64,000 nucleotides of DNA from the NCBI RefSeq assembly GCF_010730195.1, contig NZ_AP022613.1, positions 2,108,001-2,172,000 on the forward strand. Direction: 5' to 3'. A model generated the notes under the pieces. It was not told the origin of the DNA and ran no database searches. It was given only the letters and a program-made list of their open reading frames with translations. The position numbers and the translations under genes were made by a program. The stretch is from Mycobacterium conspicuum (GTDB lineage: Bacteria; Actinomycetota; Actinomycetes; Mycobacteriales; Mycobacteriaceae). Positions 1-8,200 of the stretch are shown here, in pieces. Every line of letters starts with the position of its first letter. The stretch's first letter is position 1.

Positions 1-1
1 C

Positions 2-451
2 GGCGTGGACATGCGCCCCGAACTGCTGGTCGAGATGTTCGAAACCATCGACAACGTCACCATGGTCAAGGAGTCCACCGGTGACCTGTCCCGCATGGAG
101 CGCATCGCCGAACTGTCCGGCGGCCGGCTCCCGTTCTACAACGGCAGCAACCCGCTGGTGCTGGACGCGCTGCGCGCCGGCGCCTCCGGATGGTGCACGG
201 CCGCACCGAATTTGCGGCCGCAACCGTGCATCGATCTGTACGACGCCGTGCGCGCCGGCGATCTGGACAAGGCGCAGGTTCTGTACGACGACCTCAAGCC
301 GCTGCTGGAGTTTATCGTCGCGGGCGGCCTGGCCACCACGGTCAAGGCCGGGCTGGAGCTGCTCGGCGTTCCGGCCGGGGATCCGCGCCCACCGCTGCTG
401 CCGCTCGATGACGCGGGCCGCGCCCAGTTGCAGGACCTGCTGCCGGCCTAG
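2..451 (+). CDS. DHDPS/NAL-family aldolase (dapA-like), 5' end missing
   Basis: The reading frame is already open at the first base, so only the C-terminal ~150 residues are present. The fragment has the KEST context (VKESTGD) that carries the Schiff-base lysine of the dihydrodipicolinate synthase/N-acetylneuraminate lyase family, followed by the usual helical C-terminal region. Members condense or cleave pyruvate with an aldehyde in a TIM barrel. Whether this copy is the lysine-pathway DapA or a paralogue cannot be decided from the fragment; the neighbours are not lysine genes, so a paralogue is quite possible. Its stop codon overlaps the stop of the convergent metallopeptidase by 4 bases. 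Confidence 0.8.
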   Translation, partial: GVDMRPELLVEMFETIDNVTMVKESTGDLSRMERIAELSGGRLPFYNGSNPLVLDALRAGASGWCTAAPNLRPQPCIDLYDAVRAGDLDKAQVLYDDLKPLLEFIVAGGLATTVKAGLELLGVPAGDPRPPLLPLDDAGRAQLQDLLPA

Positions 452-1332
452 CCCAGGTCCGGCGCCGAGAACGTGTCGCACTGTTTGGGATCACCGGTCT
501 GATAGCCCACGGTGAACCAGTGCTGGCGTTGCTCGGAGGAACCATGCGTCCAGGACTCGGGGTTGGTGTGTCCCGTCGTCTCGCGCTGGATGCGGTCGTC
601 GCCCACCGAGGCGGCGGCCGACAGCGCGTCGGCAATATCCTTGTCGCTCAACGGCTCTAGGTAGGGCACGCCGGTGCTCTCCTGCTTGACCGTGGATGCG
701 TAGTGCGCCCAGATCCCGGCGTAGCAGTCCGCCTGCAGCTCGGTGCGCACGCCGTTACCCCCGGCGCCCTGCGCGCCCTGCTGCGCGCGCCCGAGGATGC
801 CCTGCAGGTTCTGCACGTGATGGCCGTATTCGTGCGCCACCACGTATTCCTCCGCGAAAGGCCCACCGCTGGAATGGAATCGGTCCACCAGCTCCTTGAA
901 AAAGTCGGTGTCGAAATACGCCGTCTTGTCCACCGGGCAGTAGAACGGCCCCACCGCGGTGCTGGCGGCCCCGCACCCGGTGTTGACGTGGCCGACGAAC
1001 AGCACCACACGCGGGCGGGTGTAGCGCGGCATTAGCTGCTTCCACACCGCGTCCACGGAATTTCCGGTCGCCACCACGCGGCACTGCACGTACTTGTTCG
1101 CGTCGGCCCCGGTCTTGCACAGGCTCAGGTCGAAACCGGGCGACGTGACGTCCTTGGTGCTCATCTGCTGCTGGTTGACCACCCGACCGGGATCGACCCC
1201 CAAAAACAGGGCGACCAGCACGATCAATAGCCCGCCGAAGCCGCCCCCGATCGCGATCGGCCCTCCGAAGCCGCCGCCGCCGGACGACGAGGCGGTGCTG
1301 GTGTCGATCTGCATACCCTCGTTGAAGGTCAT
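448..1332 (-). CDS. Neutral zinc metallopeptidase, YpfJ-like, membrane-anchored
   Basis: A 294-residue protein with a glycine-rich N-terminus, one membrane segment at about residues 31-47, and a metallopeptidase domain outside the membrane. The zinc site is visible as HEYGHH at 167-172, with a likely third ligand in TELQAD near residue 198. This is the pattern of the putative neutral zinc metallopeptidase family (YpfJ). It looks like the counterpart of M. tuberculosis Rv2575. A TAGGCT -10-like box lies about 30 bases before the ATG. The biological substrate is not known. The family call is secure and the function is not. Confidence 0.88.
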   Translation of the reverse strand: MTFNEGMQIDTSTASSSGGGGFGGPIAIGGGFGGLLIVLVALFLGVDPGRVVNQQQMSTKDVTSPGFDLSLCKTGADANKYVQCRVVATGNSVDAVWKQLMPRYTRPRVVLFVGHVNTGCGAASTAVGPFYCPVDKTAYFDTDFFKELVDRFHSSGGPFAEEYVVAHEYGHHVQNLQGILGRAQQGAQGAGGNGVRTELQADCYAGIWAHYASTVKQESTGVPYLEPLSDKDIADALSAAASVGDDRIQRETTGHTNPESWTHGSSEQRQHWFTVGYQTGDPKQCDTFSAPDLG

Positions 1333-1411
1333 CGCACGCTCCCGAGATCTGGTGGTCGAATCAGCCTAGCCGGGTTTGCTCTGCGAGCTCTGACAAAGCC
1401 GGGCGGTTGAT

Positions 1412-1487
1412 TGTGAATCCCTGGCTTTGAGTGTGCACTGACGGCGGCCGGCGCGCGCGTTTCGGCGCCCAGGATTCACACGCACTC
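1412..1487. repeat. Inverted repeat element, 9-bp arms
   Basis: TGTGAATCC at 1412-1420 is the exact reverse complement of GGATTCACA at 1472-1480. A second, imperfect pair lies just inside and outside these arms (GAGTGTGC near 1430 and CGCACTC near 1481). The 51-base centre is very GC-rich. The element sits in the gap upstream of the metallopeptidase gene. It could be a small dispersed repeat or a large hairpin. No second copy was seen in the window. Confidence 0.45.
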
Positions 1488-1510
1488 GATGTCGCCGGAC
1501 CTAACGCCGA

Positions 1511-2407
1511 CTAACCGGGTCCGTCGCTCCCCGCAGCCAGCAACGGCACCAGCACGTCGCTGATCGGCGTCGGCAACCCGTGCGCGCGCGCCTTGCGGAC
1601 GATCACGCCGTTGCGGATGTCCCATTCCATCGGCCGCCGGCCTTCCGCGTCGGCCAGGATCGACGTGCCCATGTCTTCATGGGCGGCACGGAACATGTCC
1701 ACCAACCCGTCGATTACGTCGTCGGGCAGCCGCGCGCCCTCGGCCCGCGCCACGGCCAGGCATTCGCCGACATAGCGGCGCGACAATTCGGCGACGTCGT
1801 CGCGGTGGAACATCCCGGATCGCCGCCGAGACAGCACCATGAACCCGGCCAGCGCGTTGGTGAGCAGCTTGCGCCACAGGGCGGTGACGATGTCGGGGTC
1901 GGTGTCCACCCGGCAGCCGGCGCCGCGCAACAGCTCGGCGACCGTCGTCGCCGCGGGTCCGTCGGGCAGCACCAGCGCGGCCTCGGTGCGCAACCGCACC
2001 CAGCCCTGCGGGTGGGTCTCGGCCGAATACCAGACGATGCCCGGTATCACGGGCGACGACGGGCACAGCGGCTGGACCTGCTCGACCTGCTCGACACCGT
2101 TTTGCAGCACCAGGACGACGGTGCGCGCGTCGCACAGCCGGGCCAGCCAGCCGGCCGCGGCGTCGTTCTGGGTGGCCTTGACCGCGAGCACCACCACGTC
2201 GACCGGCCCGGTCGCCGAGGCCGGATCGGTGCGCACCGGGCCGGGCACGACGATGGGTTCGCCGCCGTCGGGCCGCAGTTCGAGGCCGTCGCGGGGGGTG
2301 CGGCCGCACAGCAACACCTGATGGCCGGCGCTATGCAAGAGCGCGGCGACCGTGGTGCCGACGGCGCCGGGACCGATCAGGGCAATCCGTGTTGCGGTGG
2401 TAGCGAT
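1511..2407 (-). CDS. Ketopantoate reductase-like NADP-dependent oxidoreductase
   Basis: The protein resembles the ApbA/PanE family, which reduces 2-dehydropantoate to pantoate with NADPH in coenzyme A synthesis. It looks like Rv2573. The Rossmann motif ALIGPGAVG, needed for NADP binding, is encoded at 2360-2383, but the first ATG/GTG/TTG in frame is a TTG at 2338, inside the fold after this motif. No standard start lies between the upstream in-frame stop and the motif. I therefore place the start at an ATC (2405-2407), which gives an N-terminus of the expected length; ATT at 2384-2386 is the other choice. A sequence error or a start-codon mutation is also possible. The gene is divergent from aspS. 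Confidence 0.75.
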   Translation of the reverse strand: MATTATRIALIGPGAVGTTVAALLHSAGHQVLLCGRTPRDGLELRPDGGEPIVVPGPVRTDPASATGPVDVVVLAVKATQNDAAAGWLARLCDARTVVLVLQNGVEQVEQVQPLCPSSPVIPGIVWYSAETHPQGWVRLRTEAALVLPDGPAATTVAELLRGAGCRVDTDPDIVTALWRKLLTNALAGFMVLSRRRSGMFHRDDVAELSRRYVGECLAVARAEGARLPDDVIDGLVDMFRAAHEDMGTSILADAEGRRPMEWDIRNGVIVRKARAHGLPTPISDVLVPLLAAGSDGPG

Positions 2408-2466
2408 AGCTGCGAAATTACACGGCCCCTTAGACTGTGCAGTCGGTCAAGTGAAGGGGAGTAGTC

Positions 2467-4242
2467 GTGCTGCGCAGCCACGCCGCTGGTTCGCTGAGAA
2501 GTAGTGACGCAGGGCAGCGGGTGACGTTGGCCGGGTGGGTGGCCCGCCGCCGCGACCACGGCGGCGTCATCTTCATCGATCTGCGCGACTCGTCCGGTGT
2601 CGCGCAGGTGGTGTTCCGCGAAGCGGACGTGCTGGCGCAGGCGCACCGGCTGCGCGCCGAGTTCTGCGTGGCCGTCGAGGGCGTCGTCGAGATTCGGCCC
2701 GAGGGCAACGCCAACCCGGAGATCGCCACCGGGGACATCGAAGTCAACGCGACGACGCTGACGGTGCTCGGCGAGTGCGCGCCGCTGCCGTTCCAGCTCG
2801 ACGAGCCCGCGGGCGAGGAGTCGCGGCTGAAATACCGCTACATCGACCTGCGGCGCGACGGCCCGGCCGCGGCAATTCGGTTGCGCTCCAAGGTAAATGC
2901 CGCCGCGCGTGCGGTGCTGGCGCGCCACGACTTCGTCGAGGTCGAGACGCCGACGATGACCCGCTCCACGCCCGAGGGGGCGCGTGACTTCCTGGTGCCG
3001 GCGCGGCTGCAGCCCGGGTCGTTCTACGCGCTGCCGCAGAGCCCGCAGCTGTTCAAGCAGCTGCTGATGGTGGCCGGGATGGAGCGCTACTACCAGATCG
3101 CCCGCTGCTACCGCGACGAGGATTTCCGCGCCGACCGGCAGCCGGAGTTCACCCAGCTCGACATGGAGATGAGCTTCGTCGATGCCGAGGACATCATCGC
3201 CGTCTCCGAGGAGATCCTGACCGCGCTGTGGGCGCTGATCGACTACCAGATCCCCACGCCGATCCCGCGCATCAGCTACGCCGACGCCATGCGACGCTTC
3301 GGCTCCGACAAGCCCGATATGCGGTTCGGACTCGAGCTCGTCGAGTGCACAGAGTTCTTCAAAGACACCACATTTCGGGTCTTCCAGGCGCCCTATGTCG
3401 GCGCGGTCGTCATGCCGGGCGGGGCCTCGCAGCCGCGGCGCACGTTGGACGGCTGGCAGGACTGGGCCAAACAGCGCGGGCACCGCGGGCTGGCGTACGT
3501 CCTGGTCGCCGAGGATGGCACGCTGGGGGGCCCGGTGGCCAAGAACCTGACCGATGCCGAGCGCGACGGGCTGGCCGCGCACGTCGGGGCCAAGCCGGGG
3601 GACTGCATCTTCTTTTCCGCCGGCCCGGCCAAATCCTCGCGGGCCCTGCTGGGCGCCGCGCGCGGCGAGATCGCGCACCGGCTGGACCTGATCGACCCCG
3701 ACGAATGGGCGTTCGTCTGGGTCGTCGATCCGCCGCTGTTCGAGCCGGCCGACGAGGCGACCGCCGCCGGTGACGTGGCGGTGGGCTCCGGGGCGTGGAC
3801 GGCCGTGCATCACGCGTTCACCTCGCCCAAGCCCGAGTACCTGGACGCGGTCGACAAAGACCCGGGCAATGTGCTGGCCGACGCCTACGACATCGTCTGC
3901 AACGGCAACGAGATCGGCGGCGGCTCGATTCGTATCCACCGCCGCGACATCCAGGAACGGGTGTTCGCGGTGATGGGCCTGGACAAGGCCCAGGCTGAAG
4001 AGAAATTCGGATTCCTGTTGGAGGCGTTCATGTTTGGCGCGCCCCCGCACGGCGGCATCGCGTTCGGCTGGGACCGGATCAACGCGCTGCTGTCCGGCGT
4101 GGACTCCATCCGCGAGGTGATCGCGTTCCCCAAGACCGGCGGCGGCATCGACCCGCTCACCGATGCGCCGGCGCCGATCACCGCCCAGCAGCGCAAGGAG
4201 TCCGGAATAGATGCCAAGCCGAAACAGGTTGACCAGGCATGA
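2467..4242 (+). CDS. aspS: Aspartyl-tRNA synthetase (bacterial type, probably also charges tRNA-Asn)
   Basis: 591 residues. It activates aspartate and loads it on tRNA-Asp in the cytoplasm. The N-terminal OB fold (about 1-110) binds the anticodon. Class II motifs are clear: motif 2 as RDEDFRADRQPEFTQLD near 216-232 and motif 3 as GIAFGWDR near 530-537, with the bacterial GAD insertion between them. In mycobacteria AspRS is generally non-discriminating and works with GatCAB to make Asn-tRNA; that is family knowledge, not visible here. The GTG start at 2467 is preceded by a GAAGGGGAG ribosome site. A TAGACT -10 box lies at 2431-2436. The stop overlaps the next start as ATGA. Confidence 0.97.
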   Translation: MLRSHAAGSLRSSDAGQRVTLAGWVARRRDHGGVIFIDLRDSSGVAQVVFREADVLAQAHRLRAEFCVAVEGVVEIRPEGNANPEIATGDIEVNATTLTVLGECAPLPFQLDEPAGEESRLKYRYIDLRRDGPAAAIRLRSKVNAAARAVLARHDFVEVETPTMTRSTPEGARDFLVPARLQPGSFYALPQSPQLFKQLLMVAGMERYYQIARCYRDEDFRADRQPEFTQLDMEMSFVDAEDIIAVSEEILTALWALIDYQIPTPIPRISYADAMRRFGSDKPDMRFGLELVECTEFFKDTTFRVFQAPYVGAVVMPGGASQPRRTLDGWQDWAKQRGHRGLAYVLVAEDGTLGGPVAKNLTDAERDGLAAHVGAKPGDCIFFSAGPAKSSRALLGAARGEIAHRLDLIDPDEWAFVWVVDPPLFEPADEATAAGDVAVGSGAWTAVHHAFTSPKPEYLDAVDKDPGNVLADAYDIVCNGNEIGGGSIRIHRRDIQERVFAVMGLDKAQAEEKFGFLLEAFMFGAPPHGGIAFGWDRINALLSGVDSIREVIAFPKTGGGIDPLTDAPAPITAQQRKESGIDAKPKQVDQA

Positions 4243-4673
4243 CCCAAGGGATGCCGGACACCGAAACGATCAACGCGTTCAACAAGGCAATCGCCGACGA
4301 GTTCCGTGCCAATGGCGGAAAGGTCGGCGGCCAATTCGCCAACTCCGACCTGTTGCTGCTCACCACGACGGGCGCCAAGTCCGGCCAGCAGCGAGTGTCG
4401 CCGCTGGCCTACTTCCGCGTCGGCGGCAGGCTGATCATCATCGGCTCCTTCGCCGGTGCGCCGGTTAACCCGGCCTGGGTGCACAACCTGCGCGCCAACC
4501 CGCAGGCACATGTCGAGATCGGCACCGATGCGTTCGACGTGACCGCCCGCGAACTGCCGTCGAACGAGCGCGACGAGCTGTTCGACGAAATCACCGCCGC
4601 CGCGCCGGGCTTCGCCGAGTACCAGTCGAAGACCAGCCGGGTGATTCCGCTCTTCGAGCTGACGCGCAGCTAG
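4239..4673 (+). CDS. Deazaflavin (F420)-dependent nitroreductase family protein
   Basis: 144 residues, matching the small split-barrel DDN family that binds coenzyme F420 in actinobacteria. The core LLLLTTTGAKSGQQR and the later PAWVHNLRANP segment are typical of the family. Members reduce quinones, nitro compounds or other acceptors, and the true substrate of this copy is unknown. The ATG overlaps the aspS stop by 4 bases, so the two genes are probably co-translated, although no functional link to tRNA charging is evident. It lies at the left edge of a block that is not next to aspS in M. tuberculosis as I recall it. Confidence 0.85.
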   Translation: MTQGMPDTETINAFNKAIADEFRANGGKVGGQFANSDLLLLTTTGAKSGQQRVSPLAYFRVGGRLIIIGSFAGAPVNPAWVHNLRANPQAHVEIGTDAFDVTARELPSNERDELFDEITAAAPGFAEYQSKTSRVIPLFELTRS

Positions 4674-4723
4674 CGCCTCTGGAAAACGCCTCGGAATCGG
4701 GGCGCGCGTCGCCTGAATAAAAC

Positions 4724-4758
4724 TGGACGATCGTTCATCCATATTGTAGGGTGGCCGA
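4724..4758 (+). promoter_or_regulatory. Promoter and palindromic operator of the HD/TetR operon
   Basis: The near-perfect 14-base palindrome TGGACGATCGTTCA occupies 4724-4737. It is followed by the -10-like box TAGGGT at 4747-4752, exactly 6 bases before the ATG at 4759, as in leaderless mycobacterial promoters. The palindrome overlaps the position expected for the spacer and -35 region. It is a good candidate for the site bound by the TetR protein encoded two genes downstream. Confidence 0.5.
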
Positions 4759-5346
4759 ATGCTGCCTGCATCGCCCGACACCGCCGCCGCGCGCGCGGCC
4801 GTCGCCCTGATGAACGACGTGTCCGACGCCGCACTGGCGCATCACGTCTGGAGGACGTGGTACTTCGGTCACCACCTCATCGCCGAACACCTCGCGGACG
4901 CGGATCTCGAAGTCGGTTTCATCGCGGCGATGCTGCACGACCTTGGGCTCACCGACAGATTCGACTCGGACGTGCCCTTCGAGCAGGCCGGCGCCGACGC
5001 TGCGACGGACACGTTGACCCGGCAGGGCTGGTCGCAGGATCGCATCGGCCTCGCGGCAGCGGCCATCCGGCAGCATCTCGACGTCGCCTCCGCCGAGGCC
5101 AGACCCGAGATCGCCCTTGTCCACCTCGGTGCAGCCGCGGACGTCATCGGCCTTCGGGTCGACGAGATTCCCGGCGACCTGATTGAGGAGGTGCTGAGTT
5201 CGCATCCGCGGCGCGGGTTCGTCGACATGGTCCTTCCCGCCCTACAACGTCAGGTTGAGCGGAAGCCCGACTCGGCGATCGCCGGGCTGTTCGCAGCCGT
5301 AGACTTCGGCGCGCTGATGACGGCGTGCCCGCTCGGGGACCGATGA
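4759..5346 (+). CDS. HD-domain metal-dependent hydrolase, cyanamide-hydratase-like
   Basis: 195 residues with an HD superfamily metal site: a histidine in HVWRTWYFG near residue 29, MLHDLG near 58-63, and later IRQHLD. The HVxRTWxFG context resembles the Ddi2/cyanamide hydratase and related isonitrile-type HD enzymes more than nucleotide phosphohydrolases. The reaction is therefore uncertain: hydration of a small nitrile-like compound is an inference. It is the first gene of an operon with a TetR regulator (ATGA overlap), followed closely by a beta-carbonic-anhydrase gene. A -10 box 6 bases upstream of the ATG supports this start. Confidence 0.75.
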   Translation: MLPASPDTAAARAAVALMNDVSDAALAHHVWRTWYFGHHLIAEHLADADLEVGFIAAMLHDLGLTDRFDSDVPFEQAGADAATDTLTRQGWSQDRIGLAAAAIRQHLDVASAEARPEIALVHLGAAADVIGLRVDEIPGDLIEEVLSSHPRRGFVDMVLPALQRQVERKPDSAIAGLFAAVDFGALMTACPLGDR

Positions 5347-5996
5347 ACCACCGCTCTGCGCCGCTTCGGCCGGCCGCACCCCAGGATCCGCCGCCCGACG
5401 GGCGACGGGCCAAGGGAGTCCGCACCCGCGATGCCCTGCTCGCAGAGGCCGTGCAGCTCGCGTCGGTCGAAGGCCTCGAAGGCCTGACCATCGCCAGCCT
5501 CGCCGAGCGGCTCGCGACGGCGAAGAGCAGCGTCCACGCCGCATTCGGTTCCAAGGAGGCCCTGCAGGTCGCGGCGGTCCACCGGGTACGGGAGATGCTC
5601 ATCGAGCTGGTGGTGGTGCCTGCCCTGGCCGCCCGGCCGGGCCGGGCGCGACTCGAAGCGCTGGGCGAGTCGTGGTTCGGCTACCTCGAGAACGACATCT
5701 TCGAGGGCGGCTGCCTGCTCTGCTCGGCATCCAGCGAAATGGACGGGCGCCCCGGACCCACCCGCGACGCCGTCGCCGCAGTGATGCAGGAGTGGCTGTC
5801 ATTTCTCGCTGACAGCGTCACCGCCGGGATCGACAACGGTGAGTTCGCGTCCGATGCCGCGCCCGATCAAATTGCCTTCGAACTCAACGCGATTGGCATG
5901 GCGGCGAATTGGCACCACCAGCTTTTCGGCGGTCGCGTCGCCTTTACCCGCGCCCGTCGCACCTGGGCCGAAATGCTTGGGCGCCTTTGCGTCTGA
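5343..5996 (+). CDS. TetR family transcriptional regulator
   Basis: 217 residues. The N-terminal helix-turn-helix is clear (LTIASLAERLATAKSSVHAA, near residues 52-71), preceded by the RTRDALLAEAVQLA helix. The C-terminal ligand domain has the GGCLLCSASSEMDGR stretch found in the YxaF/LmrA-like group. The ATG at 5343 overlaps the stop of the HD gene (ATGA), so the two are translated together. An earlier in-frame start inside the HD gene is unlikely. By position it probably controls its own operon through the palindrome at 4724-4737 and responds to the HD enzyme's substrate; this is inference. Confidence 0.88.
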   Translation: MNHRSAPLRPAAPQDPPPDGRRAKGVRTRDALLAEAVQLASVEGLEGLTIASLAERLATAKSSVHAAFGSKEALQVAAVHRVREMLIELVVVPALAARPGRARLEALGESWFGYLENDIFEGGCLLCSASSEMDGRPGPTRDAVAAVMQEWLSFLADSVTAGIDNGEFASDAAPDQIAFELNAIGMAANWHHQLFGGRVAFTRARRTWAEMLGRLCV

Positions 5997-6027
5997 CCCC
6001 TCACCCACCCCGAAGGAGATGCACCTT

Positions 6028-6558
6028 ATGACCGCTCTCGCGATGTTGACTGACCGCAACCGCGGCTTCGCCGCCGCGCACCCGGGCCGGCGGCCGGCCC
6101 TCGAGCCGACCCTCAAAACAGTGATCCTGTGCTGCGCCGACCACCGGGCCGACCCCGCCCACGTGCTCGGGCTGCAGCCCAACGAAGCCATCGTCATCAG
6201 AAACCCAGGCGGTAGGGTCACGCCCAACTTCCTCGGCAGCCTCGCCGTGCTCGCGACCGTCGCACGGACCGAGGGCTTATCCACACGGTATGAGCTGATC
6301 GTCATGCAGCACACCGACTGCGGCCTATCCCACCTCTCGCCCGACGCCCACGCCGACGTTCTCGCGTCGTTCCTCGGCGTCACGCCCGCCGAAGTGGCCG
6401 CCAAACACATCGGGGACCCGCGCGAGGCGGTGCGCAACGATGTCGCGCTGCTCCGAAATAGCTTCGTTGCCCCCGGCGCGCTGGTGAGTAGCGGCGTGGT
6501 CTATGACGTGGACACCGGTCGCGTTGAGGTCATCGTGTCGCCCCTCACGAGCGACTAG
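6028..6558 (+). CDS. Beta-carbonic anhydrase family protein (short, clade-D-like)
   Basis: 176 residues. The zinc site of beta-carbonic anhydrases is visible: Cys and Asp/Arg in CADHR near residue 37 and HxxC in HTDCG near residue 92-95. The short length, with no N-terminal extension, is like the Rv1284 clade. Members hydrate CO2, but relatives hydrolyse carbonyl sulfide or carbon disulfide, so the substrate is open. A strong AAGGAGAT ribosome site at 6012-6019 fixes the ATG at 6028. The gene lies 31 bases after the TetR gene and is probably part of the same operon. Confidence 0.85.
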   Translation: MTALAMLTDRNRGFAAAHPGRRPALEPTLKTVILCCADHRADPAHVLGLQPNEAIVIRNPGGRVTPNFLGSLAVLATVARTEGLSTRYELIVMQHTDCGLSHLSPDAHADVLASFLGVTPAEVAAKHIGDPREAVRNDVALLRNSFVAPGALVSSGVVYDVDTGRVEVIVSPLTSD

Positions 6559-6620
6559 GTCCGACTCAGTAACGACTGGCCAACCGCGCGAGACGGCGCG
6601 CGCTGCGGTAAGCAATCGTC

Positions 6621-7676
6621 ATGAGCACTTCGTTGCTGACCCGCGCGGCCAATGGCGGCCTGGCCTCCGTTCAACGGCTCAACGACATCCGGTCCCCGCT
6701 GGCGCAGACCTCGGTCGCGTCGGGTCTGGCCTGGTACCTCGCCCACGACGTGCTGGCCCACCCGCAGCCGTTCTTCGCGCCGATCGCCTCGGCGGTGTGC
6801 CTGTCGATCAGCAACGTGCTACGCGCCCAGCGCGCCGTCCAGATGATGATCGGCGTGACGCTGGGCATCGGCATCGGCACCGTGGTGCTGGCGCTGATCG
6901 GGACCGGGGCCGCGGCCATCGGCATCGTGGTGCTGATCGCACTCTCGGTCGCGGTGGTGATAGGACGCGGCTTCATCGGGCAGGGCATGATGTTCGCCAA
7001 CCAGACCGTGGTGTCGTCGATCCTGGTGCTGGCGCTGCCGCGCAGCGGCGTCGGCTACGAGCGTGTCTACGACGCCCTGATTGGCGGCTGCCTGGCGATC
7101 GTGTTCGCCGTTTTGCTGTTCCCGGCCGACCCCTTACAGGTGTTGCGCCGCGCTCGCCTCGGCGTGCTGGACACGCTGCACGGCGTGCTGTCCCGGATGG
7201 CGGATTTCGCGGCCGGGCGCCGCGAGCCTGCGCCCGATTGGCCGCTGTCGGCGGTGGACCGGGTGCACGAGCAGGTGGGCGGGCTCATCCAGGCCCGCGC
7301 CACCGTCCAGCAGGTGGTGCGGCTGTCCCCGCGCCGGTGGCGGCTGCGCGACACCGTCCAGGTCGCCGATCATCAGGCCGTGCACGTGGCGTTGCTCGCC
7401 GTCTCGGTGCTGCAGCTCGCGCGCGTGGTCGCGCCCGCGCTGGACGGCTGTAACTGGCTGCCGCAGCCCGTGCACGCGGTGCTCGCCGAGCTGGTGGCGG
7501 CCGTGGCCCGAGCCGACACCGAGCCCGCCGCCGCCGCCGACCATGCCGCCGAGGCGCGGCGCCTGGCGTCGGCGGTGCACTCGGTTTCCCGCGACAGAAG
7601 GGAAGTGGTGCTCGCCGACGCCATCCAGTCCTGCATCGACGACCTGCAACGGGTGATCGAGCTCAGGCCGCAATGA
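6621..7676 (+). CDS. FUSC/aromatic-acid-exporter-like membrane protein
   Basis: 351 residues with about six membrane segments in the first half (near 28-45, 50-66, 74-92, 95-115, 126-140, 151-168) and a long helical cytoplasmic half. This is the layout of the FUSC/ArAE family of putative exporters. It looks like Rv2571c, which neighbours aspS in M. tuberculosis, so the three genes between them here appear to be an insertion. Substrate unknown. It converges with the small MmcQ-like gene, with only 4 bases between stops. Confidence 0.82.
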   Translation: MSTSLLTRAANGGLASVQRLNDIRSPLAQTSVASGLAWYLAHDVLAHPQPFFAPIASAVCLSISNVLRAQRAVQMMIGVTLGIGIGTVVLALIGTGAAAIGIVVLIALSVAVVIGRGFIGQGMMFANQTVVSSILVLALPRSGVGYERVYDALIGGCLAIVFAVLLFPADPLQVLRRARLGVLDTLHGVLSRMADFAAGRREPAPDWPLSAVDRVHEQVGGLIQARATVQQVVRLSPRRWRLRDTVQVADHQAVHVALLAVSVLQLARVVAPALDGCNWLPQPVHAVLAELVAAVARADTEPAAAADHAAEARRLASAVHSVSRDRREVVLADAIQSCIDDLQRVIELRPQ

Positions 7677-7680
7677 CGGC

Positions 7681-8070
7681 TCAGTTCGAATCGGCCAGGA
7701 ACTCCTGCACCAGCTGTCGCGGCGCCTGCGTCAGCCACGCCTCGGTGAGCAGCTCCTCGAGGTCGCCCGGTGCGATCTCGGCCAGTTTGACCAGCACCGC
7801 GGGGTAGCCGTCGAAATGCGGCGTGGTGAAGTACACCCGGGGTTCGTCGGCGATCAACGCGAACTTGACGCCCTCGTCGGACACCCGGACCCCGAGGATG
7901 TCGCCCTCCGGTGGCTCGGTCCCCTCGGCCGCCAAAGCCTCACGATCGGACTTGCGCAGCGGCCGCTCCCAGGCGATCAGCTTCTTGCCCACCCGCCAGT
8001 CGTGGGGGGACGGCTCGGCGGTCAGTGCCAATCCGCCGACGATGCGGGCGACGTCATCCCACGTGGCCAC
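7681..8070 (-). CDS. MmcQ/YjbR family protein
   Basis: 129 residues from the GTG at 8070, whose product begins (M)ATWDDVARIVGGL. This matches the length I recall for Rv2570. A TTG at 8097 would add nine residues and cannot be excluded. The family (MmcQ/YjbR, double-wing fold) is sometimes called DNA-binding, but no role has been firmly shown. The conserved core includes VKFALIADEPRVYFTTPHF and the PAVLVKLAEI helix. It is divergent from the transglutaminase-like gene. Confidence 0.8.
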   Translation of the reverse strand: MATWDDVARIVGGLALTAEPSPHDWRVGKKLIAWERPLRKSDREALAAEGTEPPEGDILGVRVSDEGVKFALIADEPRVYFTTPHFDGYPAVLVKLAEIAPGDLEELLTEAWLTQAPRQLVQEFLADSN

Positions 8071-8200
8071 TTCTCGATTGTGCGCCGCGCCCGGCAACTA
8101 CGGAACGAATTCAGCGGCCCCGGCTGACCAGTCGCGGCCGCGCCGTTCGTGCCACACTGTGTTCGCAGATCGGTGGCCGGAGGCGTCAGGAGGCAGCGCG

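Noticed and set aside
7823..8200. N-terminal extension of the transglutaminase-like frame
   Set aside because: It runs antisense through the MmcQ-like gene; AGGAGG before TTG 8201 gives a better start.
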